Shown here one piece after another: positions 32,201-44,335 of a stretch of DNA of 64,000 nt; position 1 is the stretch's first letter; every line of letters begins with the position of its first letter. The translations under genes and the position numbers were made by a program. The notes under the pieces were generated by a model. The model worked only from the letters and a program-made list of their open reading frames with translations. It was not told where the DNA came from and made no database searches. This DNA comes from Cydia pomonella (Eukaryota; Arthropoda; Insecta; Lepidoptera; Tortricidae): positions 12,648,001 through 12,712,000 of the forward strand of contig NC_084711.1 in NCBI RefSeq assembly GCF_033807575.1. The letters run 5' to 3'.

Positions 32201-34559
32201 TTTGTTTGTTAAGGCGCTAGTGCACTTCAAATATTCACAGAAAATGGTATTCAAAACTGACATCAATTAGCCGAAAAATCAAAACAGTCCAACACAGATA
32301 ATTTCATTACCATTTGGATCTCAAAATTTCGTTACATTTGGTTAAGTTTTGGAGGAGGAAACAGTTGAGTACAAAACGTTGTTTTTTAAGATTATTACGC
32401 AGAATTTTTCGTCCAACCTAGCGTTGTCCTTATCGTACTAATTTTAGTAGCCGCCCCCGTCAATGCTACGGAGATATTTACCTAAAATTCTCAAATCTGA
32501 AAAGGGGCTCAGCTGGTATTTGCTCTTAAAATACGCCATCCAATAGTAGGTGCAGTCTGTGCCCTACCATAAGTAACCCGTTATATTTATTTGCATATTT
32601 TTTAAAGGAAAGCAATGTATATACATAATGCATATATGTTTAACTAATGCTTTGTTAAAGAGGACACCCGAAGTGTTGTAATGACACGTCAAGGAGACGC
32701 CTGGTGATTAAGACTTGTTCATTATGTTTTTTATTTATGTATTTTATATTTCTTTTCAGTGTCATTGGACGTCTTAGAAAATCTTTAGCACTTTGGGTTA
32801 AAAAATAATTGGCCACGAAATTTAAGTAGGTACGATAACATAGTAGATTAAAATAATTTAAAAAATATTACAAAAAATGAAGCTGCAAGCAAGATTTATC
32901 GTATTCATTACTGTTAGTACAAGTAACCTATTTTGAGCAAAATCATGCATCGCATCATAAAGTCAGCTATCACGAAAAGAAAGTAGCCTACTATCTGTCA
33001 GTGCAATCGCAGCCTAAGCGGGCAGCACGTGTAATTTCGGCAATGACACTGACACTGGGCGTCGAGGCCGCGGCCCGCCTCCCGACCGGCGCCCTAATAG
33101 TCTTGTCATCGTTTGTTATCTACGTTCTTTTAAATTAAACTCTTGACAATAGTATAATTTATTAACTTATTTGTTTTTTAACGTAGGTTTTAATTTATCT
33201 GTAAAATTCCAATAAATTAGCACTGATTTTTCACCAACTACTACTGACAAGTGCCTAACTAAACTTATTTGTTAATCATCAGTATAAAATTACACAGGCC
33301 AATTCGAGTTTTAGTATGATAATGATTTGTCAATGTCAAAAGTGACGTTTTTGTATTCGAGTTTTAGTTATTAGATCTCCTTCCAATTTGATACTGATCC
33401 GATACTGATCTGTCAGTGACACTGTCAAAACTGACAGATCTTTTGGTTGAAGGTCGGAATTCAACAGGTCCTCTAAAGGAGATTGGAACCATCTCATATT
33501 GGAATGATGTCAGATCCATATTAATTGTTAGATCATTATATTGTTGGATATGGCCTGTAAGTCATGATTTAGAAAAACTTGGAAAACAACATCTTCGTAA
33601 AATGAAACACATTTCTCAATTTGTGTTCCGATACATAGAGCATTTAAAGAAAAACATAAATGATGCTCTGTCATAGCCAGGTCACGGAACATTAGGGCAA
33701 ATGAAAGCAGCATGGGACAGGCAAATGTAAAGACAAATTAGCGCACGTCAACGTCACGTCAACAGTCGGTGCACCGTGACAGATGGCGGAGATGACCGTG
33801 CTGTACCGCCCTGACATCTCGAATAACTATCTGTCGTGATTTCACTTTTTCGTGAGAAACAACTCTCGCATTTGCTCCAAATCTAACGTCCAAAAGTGTA
33901 AATAGTACCTATTGTAAATATAAGTAGTTATGTGTACCTATTATGTAGTTATAGAATTTGGCGCGCCATTCCGATAAACGTCATTTGTTTTTCGACAGTA
34001 TTTGACTTTAAAATAACATTGTTTAGGTACATTGTTTTGTTGATAAATATATCATTACCTATATAAAAGGTGCTCTTAAGTAATACATAAATTTTTGACA
34101 CGGTATTAACGTATAATGTATCAACGCACAGTAGAAAGTCATTAAGGCTAATACCTATTCGTACGGATTCTTATTCGCAGTCTACGTACTTATGCATAGT
34201 CTCTGGCCTTTAGAATAAGACGGCCTTGGTTCTAATTTGCCGGTCAATACGTCTAATTTGCGACGAGCTTCCGCGGCGACTCGCGATGTTTCCCGCTCGT
34301 TTTAATGTTGTTGCTGTGCCGCTTGCGCCTGCGCACCCATGGCCATCTTACGCTTCCGCGAAATAAAATGCTACAAGATCTTCGAATGCTTTATCATCTT
34401 TACTGGTTCCTTATCAAGTACCAAATACGGTACCGATTATATCGAGGAACTTCCGAAAACGTGGCAGCATTAGGCTAGTTTATAGGTTATGTAGACGTGT
34501 TACCTATTAAATATTGTTCGAAGGATCCGAGTAAGCTAAAAAATGTTCATGCCCAATAA
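32201..34559. other. AT-rich intergenic DNA with a decayed palindromic element
   Basis: No gene found. About 33290-33460 looks like a decayed CGATTCGA-type MITE (GTCAAAAGTGACG and GACACTGTCAAAACTGACAG words, related to 55671-55848). Confidence 0.4.
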
Positions 34560-34579
34560 AGAGGAGGCAACTTGGTGGC

Positions 34580-34880
34580 CTCTACAAATAATAGCAATAA
34601 AATGGCACCTCCGGGTGACGCAGAGCGGCGGCGCGGGCGCGGGCGGCGCTCGCCTATCTGACTGTACAAATAGCTGAAACCTTGAGATTCGGCTCGCGCG
34701 ACAAGGTCATTGCGCGAATCGTTATCAGCGTGACGTCAGCCCGTGACCTCCGTGCGACCTTCGCCGAGGTGCCCGCCGAGCAGATAGCGACCGATACCGC
34801 AATGAGGAGCAAATGTGCTACACTTCCGCCTGCCGGACTCACTTGGATTAACAAACACCACAAGCCCGATTGAACTACGA
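34580..34880. promoter_or_regulatory. GC-rich candidate control element: receptor sites flanking a CRE
   Basis: CAAGGTCA (34702-34709), a perfect CRE TGACGTCA (34731-34738) and GTGACCTC (34743-34750, GAGGTCAC on the minus strand) lie within 49 bp in a GC-rich block. No repeat structure or convincing protein is seen. The enhancer/promoter role is inferred. Confidence 0.35.
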
Positions 34881-35828
34881 GAAAAATATTATCTACTAAC
34901 AATTGTCATGATTAAGTGTCAATGTTTATTAAAATAATATTAAAATTGCGCCAAGGTTAGAAGACAGTTGCAGCTATGACATCAAGGGGTATTTCAGCGT
35001 TGTTTTTACCTAGAAACATTTTACAGCGAAAGAACGCGGTTTCAGGCGCTGGCACGCGGCCAGAAATAAAACGTCGATCGGAATCACTTTCAGCGCCATA
35101 CATACTTATTATTGCTCCGCAAATATATCGACCTTGTGTGTTCATGGCCGCGCAAAAATATCAACTTGACATTCTAAACGATTTCCCGATGTTTAAGTTG
35201 CTAACCAGGAAACCGCGTAGCATTGGCCACGCCTGTGCTCCTCGAGGCCGCGCAAAGATCATGCTCGGGCTTACTCAGTTACCCACTCACTGGTGCTAAA
35301 CACAACCTAGGAAATATTTAATGTAGTATATATAGGTACAAATAATGTGTCTAAGATAAGATAATTAATTTGAAACAATGATTCGAAATGCAGCGTGCCC
35401 AAAAACGTGACAAGAATTATATAAAAACCAAGTACTTAATGTGTATTTAATGCCGTAATTACTGTTTAGTAACAATTTATTTTCATGCACCCAATTTATA
35501 AGCAATTTCTTTAAATTATATATAAAGTACAGGTATTTAGAGTAGGCTTACCAAAGTAAAGTACTTTCGTTTAAATTTAATTCTAAATTATTGAGCCAGT
35601 AAAAATAAAGGGGAAGTAGCATTTTAGAGCATTGCTAATTTGCCCTGAATTATACCTCACGATCAAAATTATGTATGGTAAAAGTTCCTATCAAAATATA
35701 TGAATTTACCTACATTTTAAATGATTCAAATGATTTTCCAAAAATCTTGTTTTAAATGTTTTTATTGCCGTTATATCTTTTTTTAAATAACAAGCTGCTG
35801 TTTAATATCAAATTCAATTTCCGGTTTT

Positions 35829-36108
35829 TTAGGGTTCCGTACCCAAAAACAGGACCCTAATACTAAGACTCCGCTGTCCGTCCGTCCGTCTGTCTGTCCG
35901 TCTGTCACCAGACTGTATCTCATGAACCGTGATAGTTACACAGTAGAAATTTCCACAGATGATGTATTTCTGTAGCTATAACAACAAAACTAAAAACTAA
36001 TATTTAAGTAGGACGGCTCCCATACAACAATCGTGATTTTTTTGCCGTTTTTTGTGTAATGGTACGGAACCCTTCGTGCGCGAGTCCGAGTCGCACTTGG
36101 CCGGGTTT
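35829..36108 (-). repeat. Lepidopteran interspersed repeat, complete copy
   Basis: From AGGGTTCCGTACCC through a CCGTCCGTCCGTCTGTCTG run and CATGAACCGTGATAG to GCGAGTCCGAGTCGCACTTGG. Opposite orientation to the 17653 copy. Confidence 0.85.
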
Positions 36109-36234
36109 TATTTATTTACGAGTATAAAATAAGTACTCAATAGTAACTAGATCGCATAGGTACGCTACTGGCTCTAACAAGTGGACCTTAGTTCAGTCGA
36201 ATGTAGCGCAGTAAGTAAACGAGAGTACGTTTGG

Positions 36235-36360
36235 GCGGGGCGCGCACCGCACGACCTGAATCCCAATACGGGCACGCGAGAGAAATCTCAGGCGGCGCGG
36301 GTGCAGCCAGGTGAGACCGAGAGAGAAAGGACCTGAATCCTGCGCGCCCACGGGCCACGA
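36235..36360 (-). repeat. Outlying inverted copy of the 48.8-50.4 kb repeat
   Basis: On the minus strand it reads GCGCAGGATTCAGGTCC, TCTCACCTGGCTGCACCCG and GCCTGAGATTTCTCTCG, the same order as the four clustered copies. GC-rich. Confidence 0.7.
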
Positions 36361-36528
36361 CCCAACTACTTATTTATGTTATGAATATTAAGAAGGGGCT
36401 AACAATACATTGTAGTTTTTATATTCAATTTTTACACATTTGAATCAAAGGTATGAACAAATTCTCTAGGAAACTATATTATATTTGCGAGGGCTGACTC
36501 TAAGCAAAACCTTAAAAGGTTACATTTT

Positions 36529-36640
36529 TGACGACCAGTTTGGCCTAGTGGGAAGTGACCCTGCCTACGAAGCCGATGGTCCCAGGTTCAAATTCTGGTA
36601 AGGGCATTTATTCGTGTGATGAGCATGGCTATTAGTCATA
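36529..36640 (+). mobile_element. tRNA-derived SINE (GGCCTAGTGGG family), truncated copy
   Basis: TGACGACCAGTTTGGCCTAG, GTGACCCTGCCTACGAAG and the B-box CAGGTTCAAATTC, breaking off after GTGATGAGCATGG. Related to 44101-44335 and 62788-63060. Confidence 0.85.
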
Positions 36641-37379
36641 ATAATTAGATTGTAAAATCCCGAAGGTAATTAATGACGATAAAAACAATGGTGTTATTAA
36701 TTATTTTTCCATGTACAACAGAGCTTGATGATATTCTTTCCACGTAGAAGCTGGTGATATAAGTAAATATAAACGCTTCAACGCTGTTTAGGTTATACCA
36801 CGTGTGTGCGCTAAGCTTGACATTTGATAGCAACTGTTCTCTGAAGTCCATAGCAATTTGTCTGTAAGCGATATTGTTCTCGCTTGCTAACGATTCCTTT
36901 GAAACACGCTACGACCTTGTGTTCTATACACGCCTGTATACAGTGTAAACGTCTATGTACATACGTAGGTACGACTAGTTGCGTATGTAGTTGTAGTAAA
37001 TCACTCGTGGATCGCAGCTGTAAATAATCTGCCCACTCTTTGCGAAAAAAAGAGTTGGTTTAAAAAAGTGCGCCTTGAAGGTATTAGCAACCTTGTTTAA
37101 TTTAAATAACACCGGCGTTTCGGTGCCAATTTTTTTTTTTCAGTGTTCATTTAGAAATGGGTGGTAGAAAATTAGGTATTTTCATAAACTCGAGTTGGAA
37201 AAATATGCCTGTATAAATAAATACAAATATGAGTTTAGTTAAGAATTTTTTTGAGTTTGTTAAATATTGTTATTATAAGAGTATTAAAAGGAAATTAGAG
37301 TATATAAAGACTATGTCAATTGTATTTTTTACATCTCATTTGTAGCTGCATATACATATATAAATAAATAGATATTTTA

Positions 37380-37575
37380 ATAAGTAAATATTATGGGGCA
37401 GTCTTACAAAAATGGATAACACATATATAATAGCAAAATAGATAGAAATCATCCCTAAATCAGGAACAAATATTTGTGATGAACACACAAATAAATGCCC
37501 TTATCAGAACCGGAACCTTCTGCTTCGTAACCACCGACTACGCTAAGAGGCTGTTTTTGGTCGGAAACCAATATC
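37380..37575 (-). mobile_element. tRNA-derived SINE (GGCCTAGTGGG family), decayed copy
   Basis: The minus strand shows TTATTTGTGTGTTCATCAC and AAATATTTGTTCCTGATTT blocks of the SINE body. The tRNA-like head is badly eroded. Confidence 0.6.
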
Positions 37576-39072
37576 CAGTAAAAGTCGTTCGTTTCAAAAG
37601 TATGCAAAAATATATGAATGCTTATTATGCTTATGTTGCAATAAAAAAAAAGATGATAGGCTTATTTAAATATTGGACAGGCAATCTTTCAGACTCGTAA
37701 CTTTTACCAGGCCTTTCGAGGCAACTAAGCATCAGGCATCCGCCTCAGCCGAAGTGCCTGAGTCATTTCTCCCAACCGGCTGCACATGTGCACTGGACTG
37801 CACACGAGGCGCTCCACGTGTGGTCACGTGGCGGCGATAACTGCTTCTACGCCGCACAAGTCATGTCTTTGCACCCTAGTCAATGTCAGCATAACAGAGT
37901 CCTCGGGGCTGACCGCCCAAGCATCTGTGTAGTCAGCTTTGTAATCAAAACAATATTTACTGGTATTTATTTAATATTTTAAGAGACAGTTGTACAAAAC
38001 GATCTTTTATTTTGCTTCTTTGAACCATTTAGATAACATGTTGACTTACCTACGTATTGCGAGTAACCATGTCTTGCACCCTACTCAATGTCTGCAAAAC
38101 CGTCCTCGGAATTGACCGTCCAAGTAATTCCGCAGTTAGCTTTGTTGTTAAAACAATACAATTTATTATTTTTGATTTGTTTGATCTTTAAACCACAAAA
38201 TAAAAACCATTTCCTATTAATATTACTTCGAGAGGGTTAGGAACAGCCAGTCGCAAAATTGCATGCACACGTTATGAATGAATTTATATAGTTTTTTTCG
38301 GCATTGTAATCATATTTGTTTCAGTAGGTAGGGGAACTTCAGGCAGTGAATATGCGTTTGTCTTAGGCGATGCCGCTTTGCGCGATTGTTTCTTGGATCG
38401 TACTAAATAAGCTGGTCTAATGCCCTAGCTACGAAATTAACTTTTGGGGATAACCCAAAATGGGAGGGGGAAAGTCGGCGGCTCCGGCGGTGTAGTTCGC
38501 GTTCTGTTTCTACTACCTGTAGCTATCAGGTAATTAAGCGCGACGATCATTTATGAAATGGGTCGATCAACTTCTTTTGTCAATAATAATAATTCTTGTA
38601 ATATATCGTTTTTTCTTGGTGACCCAGGAGAAAAAAAATCACACCTATACAAAAAGAGCGTATACCAATCGCGTATCGGCTTCGGTTGTTACTTAATAGT
38701 GTAAAAAATATATTCTACCATATTATGTAAATGCTAAAAGTCCGCCATAATTAATACACCGAAGCGTTAGCGGAGGTATCCGTTTTAACTCGGGCAAATT
38801 ACTTTCGTATGTCCGGATATTCTCCTCTACAGGTCGCAATTCTCAACTGGTTCTCGTGAAACTTTGTGACCAGATTCTATGATGAAATTGTATTTTTTGT
38901 TGATTTAGTTCTTGGAAATCTTTCTGAATGCGGAAATTGGCATAAAAAAGTAAGCACGAATAGGGTGTATGGCGCTTAAGAACATTGTGACTTCACTGTC
39001 ATATTGACTCAACGAACTAAGTATTTTTCATTTTTACATTTTCTAAGCTTATCGTGAGGTCTACTATTATTA
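37576..39072. other. Intergenic DNA, no gene recognised
   Basis: AT-rich. Two passages (37850-37980 and 38060-38165) share GTCTTGCACCCTA, CAATGTCTGCA and CCTCGG..GACCG words and look like a diverged duplication. A passage at 38750-38900 resembles 26240-26350 (GAAGCG..AGCG, TATCCGTTT, GGGCAAATTA). Confidence 0.4.
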
Positions 39073-39262
39073 AAAAAACCGGCCAAGTGCGAGTCGGACT
39101 CGCGTACCGAGGGTTCCGTACAACAAGACGTTGCTTCGTACCAAATTTCAAGATTCTGAGTTCACGGGAAGTACCCTGAAGGTTTTGATTCCCTTGCGAG
39201 TGTCGAAAATTTGCGGCATAAAAGGGTTCCGTTTTTTCCTTTCGAGGTATGGAACCCTAAAA
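39073..39262 (+). repeat. Lepidopteran interspersed repeat, internally deleted copy
   Basis: The head CGGCCAAGTGCGAGTCGGAC and end GGTTCCG..GTATGGAACCCTAAAAA are present, with most of the middle missing. Confidence 0.75.
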
Positions 39263-40500
39263 ATACGAGTACATTAGTTATTATGTCCCGAAGGAATGAC
39301 TCATTTTTTGGTCTCTTGACTTACCAAATAGGGCGTGCAGTCCCGGGACCGGTTCCTAGTTTTTCATTTCCCGGTACCGGGTCGGAGCCGGTACCGGGAT
39401 TCCCGGTTCTCCCGGTTCTTTATGCTGAGCTGAATTATTTTTATATATTTTGTTTGACATCATTTAACTGTGAATCTTGCAACTAACTTTAATAATAATG
39501 AAAAGGAATCATAGGAATAATTAAGAATTTTTTATAGAATAAAAAACAGTTTTAGGAATAATACACTTAAATCAGTCTTTATAGTTACTTTAATCAGTCT
39601 TAATTGATTAATCAGTTAACAGTGTCATTGATCATAACCGTAATGTTATGAATAATGTGTAGTAAGTAATACTTACAAACACCATAATATTTTAAACATT
39701 ATTATCATGTTCACAATATCATAATATTGTAATAATAAAAAAAAAACAAATTGTGCAAAGTTATACAAATTTTAATATCTCAACCTGACTATTTATGTAA
39801 GATGTCGTCGAATTTACTTGACGTAACGCTATACATTATCTTAATTTTAAATGTGAACTTAAATAATATAAATCAGTCTAATTATAATAGTTCAATATTT
39901 TTTCTATTTCAAATGTGATTAACTTAAGATAATTGTAACATTGCAGTAATATAATAATCAACACACTTAAAACAAATACAGTTCTTTTTTTTAACAAAAA
40001 TATAATCACCTCACAAATAAATAATTTAACATAAAGAACTTATCAAATACCTAACCTAATCTAATCATTGGCTTAAGAACGGATGGAACTGGAGATCAAT
40101 AACAATTAGACACAAGAATGTGATTTATAGTTTTATACATAAACATTGTAGTTTAAGTCTTGTGTATATAACATTTATTAAACTTTGAGTAAAAAGTAAT
40201 CAATATTACGGAAACTTAAACGTAACATTAACAAATTATAATAAACTTTTGCAAAATTACACCTACAAGTTCAAAATCAAAATCTGACTAGTTATGTAAA
40301 TATGTCGAATTTGTTTGACGAGACGCTAATGATTACTTCAATTAAATGTCAACTTAAGATGATATGTATAAATCAGTCTAACTAAATCTAGTACTTAGTC
40401 CAATACTTTTATTTGCATCTCTTTTCTTAATAATATGTCCGAAGAAAACTAATGGCGTCTATGGTACGGTCACCTAGAGATGTTCGCAATCGATTGCATA

Positions 40501-43424
40501 TACAGGGTGTCCCAAAAAGGACACGCCATAGCGACACTGGAGGTAGACCAGCCTGAGAGGGTTCCAACCAACCTAACATGACCCTAGTAAAAGTTGCACC
40601 GTTTTCAAGTTATTGGCAATTTAACGTTTTTCGTGAATTTTGACCGTTTTCAGCATTGTTAGGCTCAGTGTGCACTTATAAAGCCCTTAAAATAAGTTTT
40701 TTTTTATGTGTACGGCACCATGAATAGTTAATTAGGATAATAAAAGAGATATTTCATCGATAACCTACGTGAAATGTAAAAAAACAAGGGCTTGATCTAA
40801 AGTTTTATTCGCAGCGAAACATCAATTTCAACTTTGACCACCTGCTGTGAAAAAAAACTACTTAAAATGTAACAAAAAAATAACGCTATAATATTAAGCA
40901 TTTTATGCAGATTCTAAAATGGTATAAAACATGCACATTTCTGCCATAAAATAATGAGTTATTATCATCTTTCGAATGCCTCATAAAGCTAAGTTGGACT
41001 AGGGAATCTGCAATCCAATGACGCGTAATTCATCTTGGATTCTTATTGGCTTTGAGTGCAAGTTCTCAAATGGTTAAAAGAGTGAGACAACATGAGATGC
41101 ACTCGCTCTATCTCGCTCTTTTTATCTCAACTTTGTCACACGGTCAACTGCTACCTGGGATTATCGTAGGGCTTATCTCTTTGAAGACAGAAGTGTAAGC
41201 TTTTGTTTGTACAATTGTGTCATCCATATCTAATAAGCATTCCGGAATGCGTAAGCTGTTATGATATCATTGCTACTAAGTAAGGATATCATGAAGTAAG
41301 AAAGGTTCGAAAAAAATGTAATACAGATTGAAGTTTCATTGATTTATTTATTTTTTACAACAGGTGCTCAAATTGTTTTCCACCGACTCGTATGCACGCT
41401 TGGCAGCGTCTTCTGAAATTTCTTGTTAATTTCCTTAAGTTAATTTCGGATATGTCTCGTGCTGCCTGAAATACACGTCGCCGTAGTTCGTCTTGGGACC
41501 TTATTGGCTCGGAGTAGACCTTGTCATTTAAGCATCCCCAATAAAAAAAATCCAATGGATTTAGGTCCGGCGAACGCGGTGGCCATAATACTGGTCCTAA
41601 TCGGCCGATCCATCTTCTTGGGAATGTCTGCGAGAGATGGTCGCGAACATCGCGAGCGAAATGTGCTGGGCAGCCATCTTGCTGGTACCACATCCTCTGT
41701 CTCAGTGCGAGCGGTGTGTCTTCAAGTAAAACTGGCAGATCGTTTTGCAAGAACTGCAGGTAATTTCTCCCATTTAAAATAGCTGGCAACTCGACCGGTC
41801 CTATTATTTGGCCATTAAATATTCCCGTCCACAAATTAATTTTAAATTGATGTTGGGACCGGTCTTCTCTCCCTTCGTGTGGGTTTTCAATTTGCCAGCT
41901 ATGAATATTGTGGAGATTGAGATACCCATCTCTTCTACACGTGGATTCGTCGCTCCACATCACTTCATTAAAAATCAGTTTTCATTTTCTTCCAGTTTTT
42001 GAAGCATTTGTCGGCAAAATTCAACGCGGGGTGCGTAATCCGTCGGAAGAAGTGTTTGCAGGCGTTGAATATGATACACATGATATTTATGACGTTTTAA
42101 AATTCTCTGCGCTGAGGATTTATTTACGCCGATACGACGTTCAATATTTCTTAGAGAAATTTCTGGCTCTCTTTGTACCATATTTAAAACCACGTCGTCG
42201 TCAATAGTCCGGGGCCTTCCTTCAGCGTAAGCCTGTCCTGGCCTTCTGCCATTTCGATATGCATTCACAACTCTTAAAATGATTTCATGAATCGTGGCAT
42301 GCCGATTGGCATACCTTTGATTGTACAATCTTGCAGCTGATCTGGCGTTGTATGAGACAATTCCTCTGTTAGAGACACGCCTAGTTTCTCCATAGATCAT
42401 GTGCATGTCACTGTACTCACGATCGGTGTAGTTGTGATCTGCCATTGTGATGGAGAGGTTCCAAAAAGCAATAATCAGTGTCCGTGAGCGGTGCCAAGTT
42501 GTCGTTTCAGTCCCACAAACATATCAAGTCAAAAAGAAATCAGAGTCCAGATGAAAGCCAAGTTGATTTGTTTAGGACCACGAATACACAGCAGCAAAGA
42601 TAACACAACAATTGCACGAAACACACGGTAACGAACTAATCAGGATTAGGATTCCTAAATACTTACTAGAGATAAGGATGACTAGTGGCTATCCCTCCTC
42701 CTTCTGTTTTTAAAGAGATAATCCGTAGGATAATCCCAGGTAGCAGTTGACCGTGTGACAAAGTTGAGATAAAAAGAGCGAGATAGAGCGAGTGCATTTC
42801 ATGTTGTCTCACTCTCTTAACCATTTGAGAACTTGTACTCAAAGCCAATAAGAATCCAATATGAATTAGGTACGCGTAATTGGAGGCAGCTCGAAACATA
42901 TCCAAAAAGGATTGCAGATTCCCTAGGCCAACTTAGCTTTATGAGGCATTCGAAAGATGATAATAACTCATTATTTTATGGCAGAAATGTGCATGTTTTA
43001 TACCATTTTAGAATCTGCATAAAATGCTTAATATTATAGCGTTATTTTTTTGTTACCTTTTAAGTAGTTTTTTTTCACGGCAGGTGGTCAAAGTTGAAAT
43101 TGATGTTTCGCTGCGAATAAAACTTTAGATCAAGCCCTTGTTTTTTTTACATTTCACGTAGGTTATCGATGAAATATCTCTTTTATTATCCTAATTAACT
43201 ATTCATGGTGCCGTACACATAAAAAAAACTTATTTTAAGGGCTTTATAAGTGCACACTGAGCCTAACAATGCTGAAAACGGTCAAAATTCACGAAAAACG
43301 TTAAATTGCAAATAACTTGAAAACGGTGCAACTTTTACTAGGGTCATGTTAGGTTGGTTGGAACCCTCTCAGGCTGGTCTACCTCCAGTGTCGCTATGGC
43401 GTGTCCTTTTTGGGACACCCTGTA
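40501..43424 (-). mobile_element. Tc1/mariner-type DD41D transposon with long inverted repeats
   Basis: The element starts TACAGGGTGTCCCAAAAAGG and ends with its reverse complement, flanked by TA (40499-40500 and 43425-43426). The arms are unusually long: roughly 40501-41193 mirrors 42701-43424 with few differences. The central part encodes a transposase on the minus strand (41355-42445). It inserted into the hAT-like element, so it is the younger of the two. Confidence 0.88.
41355..42445 (-). pseudogene. Tc1/mariner superfamily transposase, DD41D, one frameshift
   Basis: Two adjacent minus-strand frames make one transposase of about 360 aa. The first (42445-41975) begins MADHNYTDREYSDMH and carries helix-turn-helix segments (RYANRHATIHEIILRVV; GVNKSSAQRILKRH). 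After a small indel near 41970, the second (41963-41355) holds the catalytic core: first Asp in WSDEST, second in QQDGCPAHF, third in SPDLNPLD. I count 41 residues between the second and third Asp, matching the DD41D group (VISITOR/rosa-like). WPPRSPDLNPLDFF is intact. Apart from the one frame break the gene looks complete, so inactivation is recent, or it is a sequencing error. Confidence 0.88.
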
Positions 43425-43614
43425 TATGCGACGCTGCCGAACTTGCCGGTGCGTTAATTTTACTGATAATATAAATGTTTATTTGATGTTATGGCGGGAA
43501 CCGGGAGAACCGGGACTCGGTGCTCAGTACCGGTTCTTTGGATTCCAAATAAATCCCGGGATTTCCCGGGAAATCGAGAACCGGTATTTCCCGGGAGGAC
43601 GCCCTATTACCAAA

Positions 43615-44100
43615 CGTTTCAATTGCAACGAAAGCAAGGGTAAAAAGCTGTATCACTAACCCAACAGCCGATCTAAGTATCACGTGACAGTGTCCAGCCC
43701 AGCATTGCGGTTACTCTCTTAGTTGCCGACCATTTCGTCCGGGGTATGAAAAGAGGTAGGGTGTGTTAATTGTCTGTCCGCTAACTTACCGTGATGTCTC
43801 GAAGGTTATTTTAGTATTTTATATTACATATTTTGAAGCTAAATAGATCTATTCTGGGTCTAATATGTTATAGAAACATAGTTTCTTGAAATATTTTGTA
43901 GGTAGTACAAGAGATCGTTATTTTTCCTTTAAATGTCGTTTGGGTTACCATTCTCCTGGGTCACTTTCTGGTGACCAATGATTGCCCAGGCTATTTTTTT
44001 CTCTATTTTCTACATTTTGACTATTCTTGTCGATTGTATGGCAATTATTAATTTTGTAATCAAAAATAATATGAAACTGTTACTATATCACTTTGCTATA
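43615..44100. other. AT-rich intergenic DNA
   Basis: Nothing recognised between the hAT right end and the SINE at 44101. Confidence 0.4.
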
Positions 44101-44335
44101 TGACGACCGGTTTGGCCTAGTGGGTAGTGACCCTGCCTATGAAGCTGATGGTCCCGGGTTCAAATCCTGGTAAGGTAATTTTTTCGTGTAAGGAGCACGG
44201 ATATTTGTTCCTGAGTCATGGGTGTTTATATATATCGTTTTTTAAGTACCCACAACACAAGCCTTATTGAGCTTACTGTGGGACTTTAGTCAATTTGTGT
44301 AATAATATACTATAAATAAATAAATATTATACTAC
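44101..44335 (+). mobile_element. tRNA-derived SINE (GGCCTAGTGGG family), near-complete
   Basis: Head TGACGACCGGTTTGGCCTAG with B box CGGGTTCAAATCC. Body GTTCCTGAGTCATGGGTG. The 3' part AACACAAGCCTTATTGAGC..CTGTGGGAC and an AT-rich tail suggest sharing with a partner LINE. Confidence 0.88.

Larger units (their letters stand above)
39329..43606. mobile_element. hAT-like element carrying a nested DD41D transposon
   Basis: The left end TAGGGCGTGCAGTCCCGGGA and right end TCCCGGGAGGACGCCCTA are inverted, and TTACCAAA is duplicated exactly on both sides (39321-39328 and 43607-43614). This fits the 8-bp hAT duplication with T at position 2 and A at position 7. The ends are packed with CCGGGA/CCGGTACC words. 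Without the nested insert the element is about 1.35 kb. Its AT-rich interior contains an imperfect direct repeat about 500 bp apart (39780-39860 versus 40280-40360). I recognise no hAT transposase, so it is probably non-autonomous. Confidence 0.8.

Noticed and set aside
31807..32220. 137-aa ORF as a host protein
   Set aside because: Its second half overlaps the RTE-type LINE tail in another frame. No domain of its own.
34976..35299. 107-aa ORF
   Set aside because: No recognisable motif, an opposite-strand ORF overlaps, and no splice or codon evidence. Left as intergenic.
36529..36610. tRNA gene (GGCCTAGTGGG... GGTTCAAATTC)
   Set aside because: It is the head of a multi-copy SINE also found at 44101 and 62788.
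39211..39486. 91-aa ORF rich in Pro-Gly-Phe
   Set aside because: Spans the end of an interspersed repeat and the CCGGGA-rich end of the hAT-like element.
41459..42207. Plus-strand ORFs of 64-107 aa
   Set aside because: Antisense to the DD41D transposase.
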